Shown here: one piece after another, positions 1 through 15,561 of the stretch | Position numbering within the stretch: position 1 is the first letter of the stretch | How the letters are laid out: every line of letters starts with the position of its first letter | Assembly (NCBI RefSeq): GCF_001522545.3 | Contig: NC_031799.1 | Coordinates: 32,889,354 to 32,953,353, forward strand | DNA from: Parus major | Taxonomy: Eukaryota > Chordata > Aves > Passeriformes > Paridae | DNA length: 64,000 nt | Direction of reading: 5' to 3' | Translations under genes and position numbers: made by a program | Notes under the pieces: model-generated | Seen by the model: only the letters and a program-made list of their open reading frames with translations | Database searches by the model: none | Told to the model about the DNA's origin: nothing

Positions 1-310
1 TCATCAAGTCCAACTCCTGGCCCTGCACAGGATGCCCTAAGAGTCACAGCATGTGCCTGAGAACACTGCCCAAATGCCTCCTGAGCTCTGTCAGGCTGGT
101 GCTGTGACCCAGGGAGCCTGTTCCAGTGCCCACCCACCTCAAGGTAAAGAATCTTTTCTGAATATCCAATCTAAACCTCCCCTGTCACAACTTCAGCCCA
201 TTCCCTCAGGTCCTGTCACTGGTCACCGGAGAGAAGAGATCAGTGCCTGCCCTCCGCTTCCTCTTGAGAGGAAGTTGTAGGTAGTGATGAGGTCTTTTCC
301 TCTCATGACT
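1..310 (-). mobile_element. CR1 LINE 3' fragment, truncated by the window edge
   Basis: The plus strand reads as the reverse complement of a CR1 3' region, with recognisable stretches such as TCATCAAGTCCAACTCCTGG, GGGAGCCTGTTCCAGTGCCC and GTCACTGGTCACC. The part nearest the CR1 3' end would lie before base 1. The small ORF at 53-280 is antisense to this element and is not a gene. Confidence 0.85.
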
Positions 311-3300
311 ATTCCCCCAGAACCTGTATCTTCATTGTATCTTAGACTTTCCTGCTACCTCTTTTTTAATTCTATCTCATTGGCAAGCACATCACACAAT
401 GCCCACGGAAACCCAGCCCATTAGGAACATTCTGCTTCAGGGACAGGCACACCTCTGTATCTTAGAGGGATGTTCCTACTGTTTCAGCTATCTGCTTTCA
501 ATAAGAAGTGTGGTCATAACACTCTGCACTTAGCAACAAGAGGGCTGTTACATCCCACTGCTTTCAATATCGCCCAGCCCTAACAGTCCTTCTTCAGTGT
601 AAAAGGTACACTAAATGGAAGGACTGAAGAGAGTTTTTAACAAAAATTATACCCTTACATTGAGTGAAGTCATCCAAGACAGAAGGGATTTGAAACTAAG
701 AGCTGAACTTGCATAGTGAAGCTGGGCCCTCATAAATGAAATAGACTGGTTATGAATTCTACTAAGACAAATAAAAATGCTTTCTGAGCCTTAGTATATC
801 TATTTGGTGATTATTTAATAGCCAGACTCCAGTTTCAGTGGCTACATTCTATGGTAGCATGTTTTTGGCTTTAACATCCCAAAATAAATCTGTTTCCAGG
901 TAGTGCGCACTCTCTTGGATCTACAAAAATCTGGCTGGGAACAACCTAGTTCCCTAGGATACAATTTTAATACAATTAAATTAGTAATGAAAAGAAAACT
1001 TTTAGTTAAGGCAAAACAGAAATCACTATATGCTTTGCAGTGTTAATCTGTCTGGAAGTAATCCATAAACAGGAAAAATCCCATTGCTATGAATCTACAT
1101 GTTTCTAGCTCAACATGATTCTGCAATCACACTGCAAGCATGTAAAAACTTCAGCGAACAATGCACATGATTCTTTTCACAATATTCACCTGAGATTTGG
1201 ATATTTGCAGTCTGTTTCAAGGTAAATTGTCAGTAAATATGGTTCTTTCATGTGGGAGTTCTTTCACGTGAGTATCCAATCAGGACTTTATGAATTTAAG
1301 TTACATTTTATTATATGGGGTTCCATACATGGTCTTTTGCATTACACTTTTGTGTTTATGATGCTGACCAAGAGAGTCAAAGGAATAAAAGAATTTGAAT
1401 CTTGTAGAGTCATCTTTCCATTTGTAAAATGGTGTGTGGACAGAATGAGGAGAAGCACGGATTAGAACTCCCAAAGTCTGTCTGCTTCCTGTTTGCTTTA
1501 ACTGGCTGTTTTACAGTAGACATCTCTGTGTATGGACATTTGTAATATGCTTCATAAATAGCACTCCTGCAGTTGTGCTGTAGATGTCAATGGCAATACC
1601 TGAAGTGTGCTTGTTTTATTAAATTTTTTTTTTCTTTTTGTTCAAAAACATGCTTACTGAAAGGGACAGAATCATCAGAGCTATCATTGTTCAACTCCTG
1701 CTAACCATGTTTTATGTGCAAACGGAACTTTCCTATTTACAGTCACAGAAATCTCCTCTCAAACCAATAATGTTTTTAAATATTCTAGTTAAATCTGAAT
1801 TATCAAAACCTCTGTATTTTGGTTCACAGAGATTAAGCAAAATTTAAGAAGATCAGGTAAAATCATAATCTTAATAAAAAAACCACAAGTACAGGGGACA
1901 CTGGCATATGCCCCCAGATCAAAACAACAAAAAATACTGTCTCAAAGTCTTATTTCACACCACTCAGAATTAATTTCATGGCATTAGCATAAAACCAAAT
2001 TAATTGAGAACAGGATCTGATTGTGCATGCAGGAAAAGAGGTGATATTTATTCCACAGCATGCTGAAAGAAGGTGTCCATCTCATAGTTTGTTAGATAAA
2101 AAGCAAAAATACAGTGAAAATAAAAGGCATATTTTGCAATGCAAATTATGGTTTTATTATGATTATAATAAAGTTTATCTGTAGGATGTGCTCCTATTTC
2201 ACACCTTTTCCCAGACCTTTCCTAACAAGGGCTTTTGAAGTCATACAGTCAGGCTCTATACAGACCCTGCAGATTGTTGGGTTTTGTTAGCTCAGCCTGG
2301 AGCCTCACCAAGCAAACAGCAGGATGCAAAAATGTGAAGACTTTGGTGTATTTTAAAGTCACAAGTGTCTGACACACAACACTGAGAGCTGGGAAAACGG
2401 AGGGCTCAACATCGACTTACTTACCCTAACAAGCCAGATCAAACTGCATTGATGATCTGGAGAGTTCAACTGCTCCAACAAAAACAATTGCCTGACTATT
2501 TCTGCAAAAAGCACTTAAGTCACTTCAATATCCTACCTATTCTAGTCAGCTCTCACAGCAATGGCTGTTGAAAAAAACAATTAAAATTGCTATTAAAATT
2601 GCTTTCCCAAGGCTATAGCAAATCATGGTGAGTTGTGCTAGTGTTCCCCACAGTAAAGGAATGCCTGGCCACTCCCAGCCACAGCATCCAGAGCAGCTTC
2701 ACACACCACCAAGCAGTCACGCTGCGGCTCAGCCATGTGCCACGCCACTCACTGCTTTCACTCCTGGCCTCCACCGCAGCCAGAGTCACAGGCAAGTAAG
2801 GACAACATTATAAACTACTCTCTGAGCTCATTAAAGGATGGCAAAGCAGGAACTATAACAGGATTCCAGCCCTTTTGTGTCTCATTTCTAGCTGAAGGCT
2901 TGTTCAGGTTGGGTATAAACAAGAGCTGCTCCTGTCTGCTGGATTAGTAATGCCATCTGTGAAAAAAGGACTGGAGAATCGACCTGGGTGATTGCAGATT
3001 TTGTCGTACTAACAGAATCTATCACAGCATTTCCAATCCCTAGCAACCTTTTGGTTGGTGCAGCTAGAGAATAGCAAAATACCGATTTGCATGGCAATGA
3101 CTTGTCATTTCACCAAAGACTTTGGACCTAAAAGGCAACATAAAATCAAAGTTTTGGTTCGCCCTTTGGAAAAACTGTTCTTCGGATTCTTATTAGTTCT
3201 GTAGAGAAGCTACATATATTAATTCCACTGATGGGAATAAATTGTCTAACACAACTATACCAGCTTAATTTGTAACCGTATGTAATACAAAAGAATTCAT

Positions 3301-6300
3301 CATTTGGTTTAGGCCACACTAAATGACATGGTATCTTGGATGGAAACAAGGCAAGAGATGGAAAGCTAAAACAGACAGGACTGCTGCCAAGACACAAAAA
3401 GCACAAATTTTTGTGTGCCTGAATAAAGGGTGCTACACACAGAAACACAGAGTCAATGCTTTTCTCTTACCTATCTTCTTATTAAACAAAAGATCAAATG
3501 ACTGCCTATATTTTCTGTCTATAATGACTTTCTTTTGTCCCTGAGAAGCAATCACAGACCCATGTTGGGTGAACTCCAACCACTGATTTTTTGGGGGAAG
3601 GCACTGATTTATGTTATGTATCTCTCAGAAACACAGGACAAAAATCTCCCAGAGAAATGTACCCCCGCTGGCTAAATCTTTCTAACCATGACTTCCCAAG
3701 GAAGACTGAGACCTATGATTGCATCTTTTTCTACAAAAACCATAGTGATCATGGAAAATTTGTGGCACAAGTTAATTACAATTATGCCTTCTGGGACCAT
3801 GAAAGAATACCCAACAAAAGGGCCTTCGCATGTCTCTGTGAAAGCCTAATAAGAAAGAAACTGCATACCTTGTAGCTAAAGACAATTAAATGTATCAGAA
3901 CACCAACAGAACCAGAAGTAGAAATGCTCCAAACAAACAAAACCTAATCACTTTCATCACAAGTTCTGCAAAAAAGAAGTCATGTTACGGACAGACTTGT
4001 GAAAAACAGATGTGGCAGTATGGATTCTACTTACATAAAATGTATTTAGAAAGAGAAGAGTTTTTTTCACTGGCATCACAGCACTTTGAATTTCCTATAA
4101 TCATACCCTGCTTGCTATTTAATTGAAAGAAAATGACTTAAAGCCTTTGCAGCAAGTCTTTTATTATCAATTTTCATGTAATTCTTCCAACAAATAATTG
4201 GAACACTAATTTGCTTAATTACTTCAGGCATTTTTTCTCTCAGAATGTGCAGCCCTCTACTGAAAGGAGAATTGGAATAATTTCTACACTTTGTTTTTGT
4301 CATCTAAGACCTCACAGTTTATTCAGTTTATTGTGATGTCAGCATGCCTATTTTTTGTAGAAAAAAAATACATTTGCTTTTCTTAATTAATTTGTTCCCT
4401 TCTGTCATTAGCTGAAGAGAAATCTTGCTTTGTGTTCTAAATTTTATGAGCTTCTTTCTCCTGGTGAAAATAAAAGTATTTCATCATCTAAGTCATTTTT
4501 TCTCCTCTAAATTTCCCTTATTTATCACTTACTCAAAGTCATGCCTAGTGTCTAATACCTACAAATTCTGATTTCAGAAACTATGAAGGTGAATCTCAGT
4601 TTCATTTATAAAATGCTATTTTTTGCTGCTTTATCCTTGTGAGGATAACCTTGTAAACGTAGATGGGCATAAACCACTTATTAGGATTAAACAAGTTAAA
4701 GCAAGCAAGCTTCATTTCTGCATTAAAGGGCTGAGCATGGTGGTGGGGCACGAAGCAAGAGCTAGTCTAGTATATACTGAGAAGTAAACCTTCTTCTATA
4801 TTATATCCTATATTTTTGAATTTATCTCCCCCAAGGTATCAGCAAAAGTTTTCAGCAATGACTGCTCCAAGACCAATGGTTCCTTAAAAGGTTATGGGTA
4901 AAAGGTATTGGCTTCTTCACAGCTGCTTTTTCTTAATTTCTTAGGTTCTTCTAAAGGAAACTTCAGCTTCCAGTAGAACGGGACTCATTCTCACACATGA
5001 ACAAAAAAAAAATAACTTTTACTATGCCTTGTTACAGTTCTTTAAAGAGAATTTCAATTTTAGGATCTTAAACAGAAATAATCGATTCTACATGCTTAAT
5101 AATAAAGGTTTCAAACTTCCTGCAGAAAAGGTTTGATTCAGGATTCTTAGTCTGGTTCTGTTTTGGTCTTCAATCTAATACTCTCAGAAGGACCAATTAA
5201 TTGTGGGTTTTTTTTTTTTCCCTCAACACTTTCTGAATCAATCTTACTTCTTTCTTACTTTTTTTTTTTTTCATTTTTAAGTTTTACAGCACTAACATAT
5301 TCACTGTTTTGTCCTGCATTTTTCTGTAAAACTGCCAGGTTTTCTGCAAGGTCTGTCACTGGTCTTAGGACTGAAAGTTACATATGACCTTTGCTGTGGT
5401 CAGAAATATGTGATAATTTAAATACCTGGGTGGAAAATGCCATGCAGTGCAAATCTCACTTCTTCGCAAGAGATCAACAGTACTACTCTGCTGGCAGTGA
5501 ATTTGTCTGTTGAATTTGATTTGAGTAAGTGTCGTGGAGAGATGCAATTATGACCCCTGTTGGTTCACCCCAAAATGTACACATTTATGCTACTGGAGCC
5601 AGAACATCCTGCAGCAATGGCTGCTCATTCTCTTCTCCCTAAATTACACCAGTGAATGGGAGACATATGGGAAAAAAAGCCTATAAAAATATCCAAGGAA
5701 CAAACAGTTGTCAGTGTTAAACTAAAAAAGCAGCCTGTCAACTAGAGAGCCCTCAACACTGAAGTTTCATAACTATTTTTCCTAACTAACTCTTCATTAC
5801 ACCTTTTCAAGTGACTCCACTCCAAGATGTTTCTTGTAGTCCTATGGCAGAACTCTCATGAGCATCAATTTTGAACCAAGGATAACAATATAAAGGGACT
5901 TAATATAAACTTCAAGGTCAAGGAGATTTGGTCCAGTACAAAAAAATCAACACCATAAAGCAAAACTAAAAGCAAGGCTAGAATACACAAATGGAAGGTC
6001 ACCCAGCAGTTTAGGGGATAACAGCAGTGTAATTTTATCCATGGGAAAACCATGGCAAATTAAGGGAGATGTATTGTAGAGTAGATTTGTGTCTCCATGT
6101 AAAGAGCTGGATTTCAGAATTAAAATGCAGTAGCCTGATATTTCTACTCTAGGTGATGACTCTGCTTCTGTGTGTCACCAAAACCCACAGTTTTTAAATG
6201 AATGCAGTTTTGATTAACATCTACCACACAAATACATTTGTTTTTTAGTTAGCATGAATGCAAATGGAGAAAAAATGCTTAGCAAGATACTGAGGGGAGT

Positions 6301-7230
6301 GGAATAAGGTAGTTTTATAGGCTGACTCCCCTTGGGAATTTCTTGTACTTCCTGTCTTCTGCAATATTTTTGTAAGCACAGACTGGCTGTCTTGCAGACC
6401 CTTAAAGATCAGGCAATTCACCAAGGGGCTCATACAAGTAACAGTTTTTGGGACTGAGCTCATAATTTCTAATAGCAAATACATTAGGATTTTATAAGCT
6501 CAAAAAGGCTTGTGAGACTAATAATCCATAAAGCCTATTAAGCTATTAAGGTAACCAAATAAAGCATCTGCATTTTGATCTGTCTCCAATCTAAATGCTC
6601 AGCATGAAGCTTCCTTAGTGATATAAAAAAGAGTGAAGAAATCATTCTGTGTAAGACAATTTTCTGTGTTTCAGCTTCTGTTAGGAAAGAATATAAATCC
6701 CAGAAACTTCTTCCATTCTTACAACATGTTATGTCAGTGTCATGCTTTAAATATTTGAAAATGCTTTCACTGTTAAAATGATTTTTCATTCATTAAGACA
6801 GAGGATAAAATACACTGCTTCCTTTAGCCTATTTATATTTTTACTTGTTTGCACTATTTCACCTGCTACAAAAGGCATCAGAGGCACTATGCCCATCACC
6901 ATCTCTGCTCCCCTTACTACTTGTGACTACTGCTCCACACTCTTTTCTGGATGTTCTCCACAAGCATTTGTTTCCTTTTTATTCTTCTCACTTTCATTCA
7001 GAATCTGCTTAAAGATAACTTTCTGTGTTCATCATAACAGGCAAGTTCAACAAAACTAAATTAAACTGAACTTTTTAGCTAATGTTCTTTGGAGGTTGTC
7101 ATTTTGCATCCTAGCTATTTTGTTTTAACTCAGTGAATTGTTAATGTTCTCTGCCTTTGTCTCCTTTTGATGTATCAAGTAGGGAAAATCACAGAGATAC
7201 AGCTAGCTTAGAATACATTTCTTATAATTT

Positions 7231-7286
7231 TTTATTGAGTGTTTTTTATTGAGTATTAACATCCCAAGCAATAATCCCAAGCAATA
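7231..7286. repeat. Two short tandem duplications
   Basis: TTTATTGAGTG is followed by a near copy, and a perfect 13-bp unit ATCCCAAGCAATA occurs twice back to back at 7261-7273 and 7274-7286. This looks like replication slippage. Confidence 0.8.
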
Positions 7287-10200
7287 ATTCTGCCATAAGC
7301 ATACAGGTGCTTATTTGCTATCCTTAATGGCAGTCTATTAATTTATATTGAAAACCTAACTTTCATGCCTCTGGATGAAACTGGTTTACAGTACTGGTTT
7401 TGTAAACGTGAAATTGTATTCTCAGACATGAGATTTCATACACATATCTCAAAATAATCATAGTCAGATGACAGGAAAAATGGTAATGCATTCATCACTG
7501 CAATGCCACTCAATTTCTGCAGTATTCATGTCACAAATATGTTTGGTAGTTCTCATCTCCAAAACTTTACTATTCCAGAGAAATGCCATTCTTTTTTCCT
7601 TTTAGTAAATGTGGTTATAATGAAGCCATTCAGTAAAATTATGTGCTGTTTATCACTTAATTGTGAAGCTCCCATTTTGGCAAACTATTTCTTTACACTT
7701 TCTTTAATTTTAACTGTCTTTCCTTTCCCAGCTCTGAGAAAGTTTAGCTTCCAAGATCATGTGCAATTATAATCCAAAAATAACAACTAGAAAGGCTTTA
7801 CAGACAAGCCCACCAAACAATACTATACTGATTATGATTGGAAATAAAAAAAATTAGTCTGTTTCCATGGTAAAATGTAACTACTGTATTAGACATGGGT
7901 ACTGCAGCAATAAAGAGAACCATCTTCTGCCTGACTCCAACAAGAGGCCACAGATGATCTTCTCAAGTAAGGCTGATTTTCTTATTTTTCCTCTTTACTT
8001 TTTCATACCAGCTGATATTGTAACAACACATCATGTCAAATGACAGTACGTGTCAGAAAGTCTTAGATGACAAAGAATAGTGGTTCAGATGGTTTGTTTG
8101 GAGGATGAACTGAGAAGGCACAAAAATAACCCCTTCATCATATTTATCATTTTTATTGTCACTGAATTGTGCTCACCATCTGCACGTTTGAGCAGTATTC
8201 AGAAAAAGTGAGCACGGTGAGTTTGGATTTCTAGAGAATGTATCATAAGCACTTGTTCAGTGTACTGTTAGATGGTTTTCATATTTTCCATATATAGATA
8301 CCCCAGGTTTGGTTTCAATGACACAAAATGGATAAAAAATATTTTTACAGCGTGAGGTAAAATCAAGTACCCATATCCCAGCACCAAGCCTTTGATTTGT
8401 TCAGCTTGCAGGAGGAGAGACTGTAACATTGAAATTTCCATAGTTTCATTTATTTTAAGCCTTGTGTAAGTAATGTAGTGATTGCATTTATTTTATAAAG
8501 CATTTTTGAAAGAGTGGAATGAAAACCACTAAGCCTGCTCCTGAAGTTAAACTTCTGGTGACTTTAATGCCTTTAGTTATCTCTGTCTATCAAAGAAAAT
8601 CCCTTTATTTCTCTCTCAAAGACAGCTGCAGTTCACTGTAAAACAACACAATAATTTGAGACATGGAGAGACTAAGAAACCTCTTGAGAAAACCAGGGCT
8701 ATTTGGTCTATATTAAATATTTACTGAAGAGTGTGACAGTTTCCTTTATTTTTATTTAAATTGTCACAGACTGTTGTAGCATGTTGCCACATGGCTGCTG
8801 TATTTCACTTGAATTTCACTCATCTGTCAAGTGGCTTGTGAGGTACTCTACATCTATTTTACTCATACTGAATCTTTTTCTGGATAACATGAATTGTTCC
8901 TTTCAATATTTTATTATTAAAAGACTTTTATATAAGTCCCAGAAAGACTAAGCCAAATGTCAGTGAAAGCCCACATCCACACTGTGATTAATGAGGCTTC
9001 TTTCCTTGCTGTATACTGATTCTCATCATACTCTCATATGTACCATCCTTGGTACAGCTACACACAACCAAAGGCAGGAGTCACGTAATTCTCCTTGTTG
9101 TGTGCCCTCCTGCATCTAAAGTCAATAAAAGCCTGTATAAATCAGTAAATTAGACCAACATACCAGAAATTTTGCTAAGTCTCTTTTACTGCAGTTGACT
9201 ATAAACTACTGAAATGAGAAGAACAAGGGTAGTCCTCTGTGGTTTTGGGGAAAACACTGATCTGCTGCTCCTCCCACACAGATGACGAGCACTGAAGGGG
9301 AATAGCAGGATTAGTGAAGAAAACTGCAAACTGTTTCCACCTTTGAAGGAACCACAGAAGCCATGATGAAATCTCACTTGCTGTGTGTATGTGGATTTTG
9401 CTGTGCTGGACAAGTTAGATAAGTTCTAAATCATTTTGCACAAACATCTTTCCTTCAAATGGAATAAAATTAGTAGTAGACTTAAGTCGCATTTAAATAT
9501 AAGATCCTTAGGCTATCCAAATCACTCTTACCAGAGGTGCTTTACAGTCAGCTTAGATCAGCTGTGCTGTCCCTTATGCAAATGGAAAGGATAATCAGGA
9601 TCTGGCACTTGACCAGACAAATTTGTGACATCTCTTTCCTCCCTGAGATTTGCTGGGACAGAGCTGGGACATAACTTTGCCTGGCACACGGGAGGGAACA
9701 AGACCTCACTTTCATTTCTTCTATCAGAACAAGATTGTGTTTAACCCTGGACATCTCCTGAGTGTACGAGCACAGGTTTGTGGTACTACAGTACTTTTCT
9801 CTTAAAAGCCTCAAAACTTATTCACATACTTTTTAAAGACAAAAATTACTCCCACGCTGTGCGAGAATATCCATTTCTTATAGCCTTATATATCTACATT
9901 TCTGGTCTGCTAAGAGACAAGGGAGCCCAATGCTAGCTCCATAATAAGAAAGTTTTCTTCCCCTCAATAAACCCACATTTTTATTCAAACTATATTGATT
10001 CACAGGTTTACATGGATGCCAGACAACTGTGCACAAGAGGAACTCCATTCACCTCAGTAAAGCAGCCTCAGATTTCCCATGATAGTTACAGAACTCGGCT
10101 CAGTACACCACATCTTCCTAACATTCTCTTTGAAAAGGGGGTACTCTGCTGCCAGTCTATACATTTTGATCACAGCTGTTTACAAGTGAAGGCAGTGTCA

Positions 10201-13200
10201 CAGATTTGTCAGCTGGGGGAGTGGTCAAAGTGGGTTTAGACAAAGTCCTAAAGTGGTTACAAGAAGTGCAGTGACAGCATTTCATACCAGTGCTTCGTAA
10301 GTTTGCATTTTTGCATTTCCTTCATGTTGGGCAGGTAAATGGTCTCAACTATGCACAATAAGGAAGAGCTAGAAAGAAACATGAAACCTAACAAATAAGG
10401 TGTCAACTCCTTGACCTAGATTTAGATCTTGTTTTCCCGTTTCTAGGCAGAAAATGGAATTACATTCTTTATGCTGCGGCTAAATTCTTGGGTTAAATGT
10501 TGGAAGAAATCCACACAACACTAGTTAGTGCTGCTGAATCTTGTATGTCCTATCACTCAACCTTTATAAGCAAAACCAGGGACAGAATTTCTACAATTTT
10601 GAGGGCAGAAAATGGTCATACAAGCTAGTGAAAGCTTTCAATTTACAGTTTGAAAGAACCTAAGAAGGCACTTATGTAGACTTTGTGCATGTATTTAATT
10701 CATTAAAACATAAAATGAAAACCAGTATTGATTTAATGATGAACATTACTATGTGAGGCAATATGGTTATGTTCCTCTAAGGCAAGAGCTGATATAAGCT
10801 CTTCTTCACTTGACAGTAAATGTGAGGTTTAAGAATATTCTCTAGCCACTTTTCCCAGTCTTGCACAGACAATGGTGATCTAAAGTAGGAGAATCCTGGC
10901 TTTACTGAGAGCTTTATTGTTTATTAAGACAGGTAAGACTTGAGTGACCTTGGCAGTCCTGGCAGAGGTGGAGAAGAGAACAGAGATATTTACAAGTGCT
11001 TCTTGTTATATATCTAACAGAATACAGTAGAACAGTGGGGTCATACTATGTTAGATGAACCCTAAATCCGAATCTGCCTTCTCCCCATTACTGACAAATT
11101 CTCTTCCCCATGTGTAAGCTCTGCAGCCCTGCAGAATGCTTGCTCCAAATGGTGGAAACTGAGGGGCCTACTTTGAAACTGAAAATCTTATTAAGTGTAT
11201 CTTTGATCTCACTAAGATGTGTGATTAACAACCTTTGTGAAGCAGGTCCTCAGTGCATATGCAGCTTTTTTATTAGCCACAGAAAATATCACAAGAACAA
11301 GAGCTACCTGCCAAGAGCTAAAATTGTCTTCTCTGTGATGATTTTCCTTCTAGAGAGGGTTGCAGAATTGCTGCACATTTAGAACAAATTACAAAGTTTT
11401 AAATTTCTACAAACCAGCACTATCTACTACACCAAAGGACCACCCGCTTCTATGTAATGTATTGCTGTTTGTTTCCCCATCTGCAAATTTAAGATAATAA
11501 TATGGATGTTTTTACAAAGAGCTTTGCTAATCACACACACAAAATTCAAAGAATGAGCTAAATATTTGGTTTAATCATCCAGCATCTTACTAGTCCCTTG
11601 TTAATCAATATTTCTAATTCCATCTGCTCCTACCTAAATCCCATGCATCTTGGGCAATGTTTTTTGGTCAGTGATGAAAACAAACATTTGAAGAGCTACT
11701 TTTTCTGTGTGATGCTCAGAATGCTTTTTGTTGTTGCAATGCATGTACAAATTTGAAGAAGACATTCAAAGCATCTTAGAAATATTTTCAGAACTATTTA
11801 TTTTTCATGTTATAAAATTTGCAAAACAAACATTTCTTTCAATACTGTAACATAAGTCATACCAGCAGTAAGCATGTACCAACATGGTAACCTGTTAAAA
11901 GCAAGGACCAAATCAATGTAAGCAGCATCATCAGCAGAGTGCTATATAACATTCTTTTCACATTTTCCAGAAGTTTATATGTATAGTTTTCAATTCCTGA
12001 ATGTATGTGCATTGTCACAGCTGTTTCTTGCTCTGCACAAATTACTGTATTCACAGGTGTATGCACAGTGCATCTTCCAATTGTTTGAGTGTTTCTTTGG
12101 CTTTACTTACTGATTTCAAGCAAAGAAAACTCAAAACTGGAAGGCTCTTTATTTTCCTTCTGATTTGTTTTGTTTGAGTACATATTTTATTCATTCCCCA
12201 AAACTATGTTACAGCTTTTTCTCTGGTTTGCTGGACTTCATGAAGAATGATGAAGTTTAAGTACTGCATTTGGTAGTATCAGTTATTTGATGAGTTCCTT
12301 GTACTAACAATGTGCTGGAAATCAGTCCACATCCTTCCCTGCATGTGTTATAATATGGCTCTTGCTGTGAAATAAGGCTGACAACACTGACTAAAATCTG
12401 TCCTTGTTTTATGAAAACAGCGCAGATGCTCCCCAATGGACAGGAAAAGGTCAAAGAAAGAGACTGAATGTTGCCTTGAAATACTCAGTTATACTCAGAT
12501 ATCACTGTTTTTCACTTGAATTGTTTTGTGACACTGAAAAAGGGAGTGTGTGAGTCAAGGGATGAGTTTGATTTTTTTATTATTTGTAAAGCTTTTGATA
12601 AATTTACAGAATCTAGTTTACAGCCCTTTAAAAGGTACATGTTGGTTACAAAATGTACAGCAGCAACAACACCTATGAGAAGATAATGGAAAAAAAGTCT
12701 GCTCATGCTGTCTGTCCTTAGATACTTACTGGGGCAGAAAGCTGCAAATCAGGATACATTGTCCCTGTCTCTCTGCCTAAGCATTTTTATGTCCTTCAGT
12801 ACTGATGAGGCCAAGCCAGATTCTAATCAAATCTGTGAACCCAGTAGTCTTGGGTTTTTTTAACATTGTTAAAATTTAGCAAAATTATAAAGGAATTATT
12901 TTGCATGATTTCTAATGACATTTTGGTGCACAGAACTTCAGTGGCTTCAGCACCTTACTGTTAAAATAAGGATTGCCATCTAATTTTGGAATTCAGCTAC
13001 AGTAAGTGAACAGTGAAAATCACTGAAATTACCTTGATAAGCAAGTAACAGATTGCATATTTTGGATAGGTCTCTACCATTACATCCATATAGAGAAAGG
13101 GTTCTATAAAGACATTCCATTACCTCAATTAGGCGAAACTGATCAAAACCTAGAGAATCACAGTTCATTAAGTAGCAACACAACCATTGCAAGGCACTAT

Positions 13201-15440
13201 CAGTACGAAATTACAGAAAAGGAGGAAGGTCATATTTTGTCACAGGATGATGATGAGCCATGTACGTTTTCACTGTGGAAAAGCTAAATTCTAGGATGTG
13301 CCAATAAAAGTGTTTCCAGTAGAGACTGGCAGCCCTTCAAAAAGGCACTAACAAAGGCCCAGCAGCAAGATGGTGAACAGCTCTAGTCATATGCCAAGAG
13401 GAAATACAGGTTCTGACTAGGACATGTGCTGGGAAGGACACCAGTAAAGGAGAAAATAGGAGACTTCAAAGCTTTATTTCTCTGTGTAGGAGAAATGGGA
13501 TGATGAGAACACAAAGGCCATTTTCGAAACTTATCAGTGAAACAAGGATAGGACAAAAGGTTATAAGCTGAACATAGAAACAAATAATCTTGAAATAAGA
13601 AGGGGCTTGGCATACAGGAATGGTCAAATTCTGAGCACCCACACTTGAATCTGCCTTTTTCCTGTGGCTTTGAGAAGTGTATACAAAGAACAGCATAAAA
13701 TAATTGCCTCTGTTTACAAGCACCAGGACAAATAAGTCCATGCCAGTGTTATGTTGTCAGGTTCTGCAATGAGTATTTGCAGCATATCCAGGAGGAGATT
13801 TGAATTTTACTAGGATTTATCAAAAGAGCATTTCCTCTGCTTGGTGACATGCAAGTAACAGAATTCTACTTAATTTTAACAGCTGATATTCATAGCAGCA
13901 AATACAAAACATGTAAGTAAACACTTCCCCTCCAACCTCCAAAACACTACATTTTGAATGAAACAGGATTTGTGGTTTTGATTTGGTGGTTGTTATTGTT
14001 GTTCTTCTTCTTGTTATTACTATTCTTACAACTTGTTATTTTTATAAGCAAAACCTACTTTTTCTGAATTGTCTTCTAGTCAACACAATTCACTGGTGAT
14101 TCATCACTTCAACAGTTGCTAGACTTCTGCAGACTCTTGGTAGGATGGGATCTTGTCACTGTTCCCCACTTAAAGTATGGTAACGGGGAAGAGAAGACTG
14201 AAAAACTGGGGTAAATTATTTCCCAGGAAGGAACTCTGGACAGAAAGGACATTTTAGAAAGCTTTATAGTCATCTACAAAAATAAATCTCAGTGACAGAA
14301 AGTGAGTACATTTTTGCATCTCAGTGATGCTCATGTGTCACTTTGAGAAATCTGCTTACTTTCATGATGGAAGAGAAAGAAGGTTCCTATAATTGCTTTC
14401 TCTGTGTACACTAAATGACAATTTTGAAACAAAAACCTCTGCAGGTTTTTACTATAGTCAGAATTACTATGAGCAAACCAGAATTAGATGTGAAATGACA
14501 ATCAGCATTAATTCAAGACTGTGTGCAATTTCATGTCTACCAAGATAGGATATTTTGTGCTTAAGCCATGGAAGATAGCAACTATTTCAAGGACTCAGCA
14601 GGGGCTATACTCATATTGCCTTTTAAATCCTTCCATCCTAGGAATTGTAGAAGGCCATCTTTACTGTTTTATACTAGCACTTAAAATTAAGGGCATTACA
14701 TATATATATATATGTTGCAGAAGCAATAATTTCCCTGGAAATAATTTGGTTTACTAAGTCAAGCATATAAATGCAATATCATATTTATCACAACATATGT
14801 TCACTAAAATATTTAGTTATATAGATAAAATATTAAAAGGTCACAACAAAAATTGAAACACAAATATGACTTACTTAAAAATTTACATTTTGACTATATA
14901 CTTTGAATTGTTGTGTTCAAATGAGAAATCCATGTAGTACATTTTGTGAAATAAATCCACATGGCAAAACTAAAAATAATGACAGGAAGTCCAAATAAAT
15001 ATTATTTGAATGCTTCAATATAAAACCAGATTATTTAATTTGGGTTTTATAAAGAAATTTAGTTGGTATGATACTTAAGAAGAATGCAGTTATTAATTTG
15101 AATGCAAGGTGGCCATACTCATATGATATGCTTTCATATGAAATAATGACCCTTCAAATATAAATAAGAGATAAAACATTGTGCAACAGGACTATTCAAC
15201 TGCCTTGAATACGCTTACTTGGAAATGAGAATGTTTAGGTAAACCTTCAGCTGAAAGTCTAATGTAGCAACCTCTTATTCCTGGCATAATACATAGCCAG
15301 TGGCACACTGCTGTCTACCATTTTAAAAAGAGTTAGCAAAGCTAAAAGAAAACCCAACTTATAATCCTCCATTTAGTTCTAATGATTTAGTTTTATCTAA
15401 TTTTATGAAACATCATCAAAACCACTAATGCTAAACTGTG

Positions 15441-15465
15441 CAAGCACCTAATGCCTAGGTGCTTG
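15441..15465. repeat. Short perfect inverted repeat
   Basis: CAAGCACCTA and TAGGTGCTTG are exact reverse complements separated by ATGCC. The arms are only 10 bp and do not extend. Confidence 0.85.
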
Positions 15466-15532
15466 GATTTAAATACAAGAGGTGCTGAGAAAATGTACTT
15501 CAAAACAGTGCTAAAAGATGAAGGTATCACAA

Positions 15533-15561
15533 TTTCTTCTTCTTTTTTTTTTTTTTTTTTT
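15533..15561. repeat. Poly-T tract
   Basis: A near-pure T run of about 19 bases follows TTCTTCTTC. On the minus strand (the SLC24A2 sense strand) it reads as poly-A. No retroposon body is recognisable next to it. Confidence 0.8.

Noticed and set aside
53..280. 75-residue ORF at the left edge
   Set aside because: It is within a reversed CR1 3' fragment and has no protein-family features.
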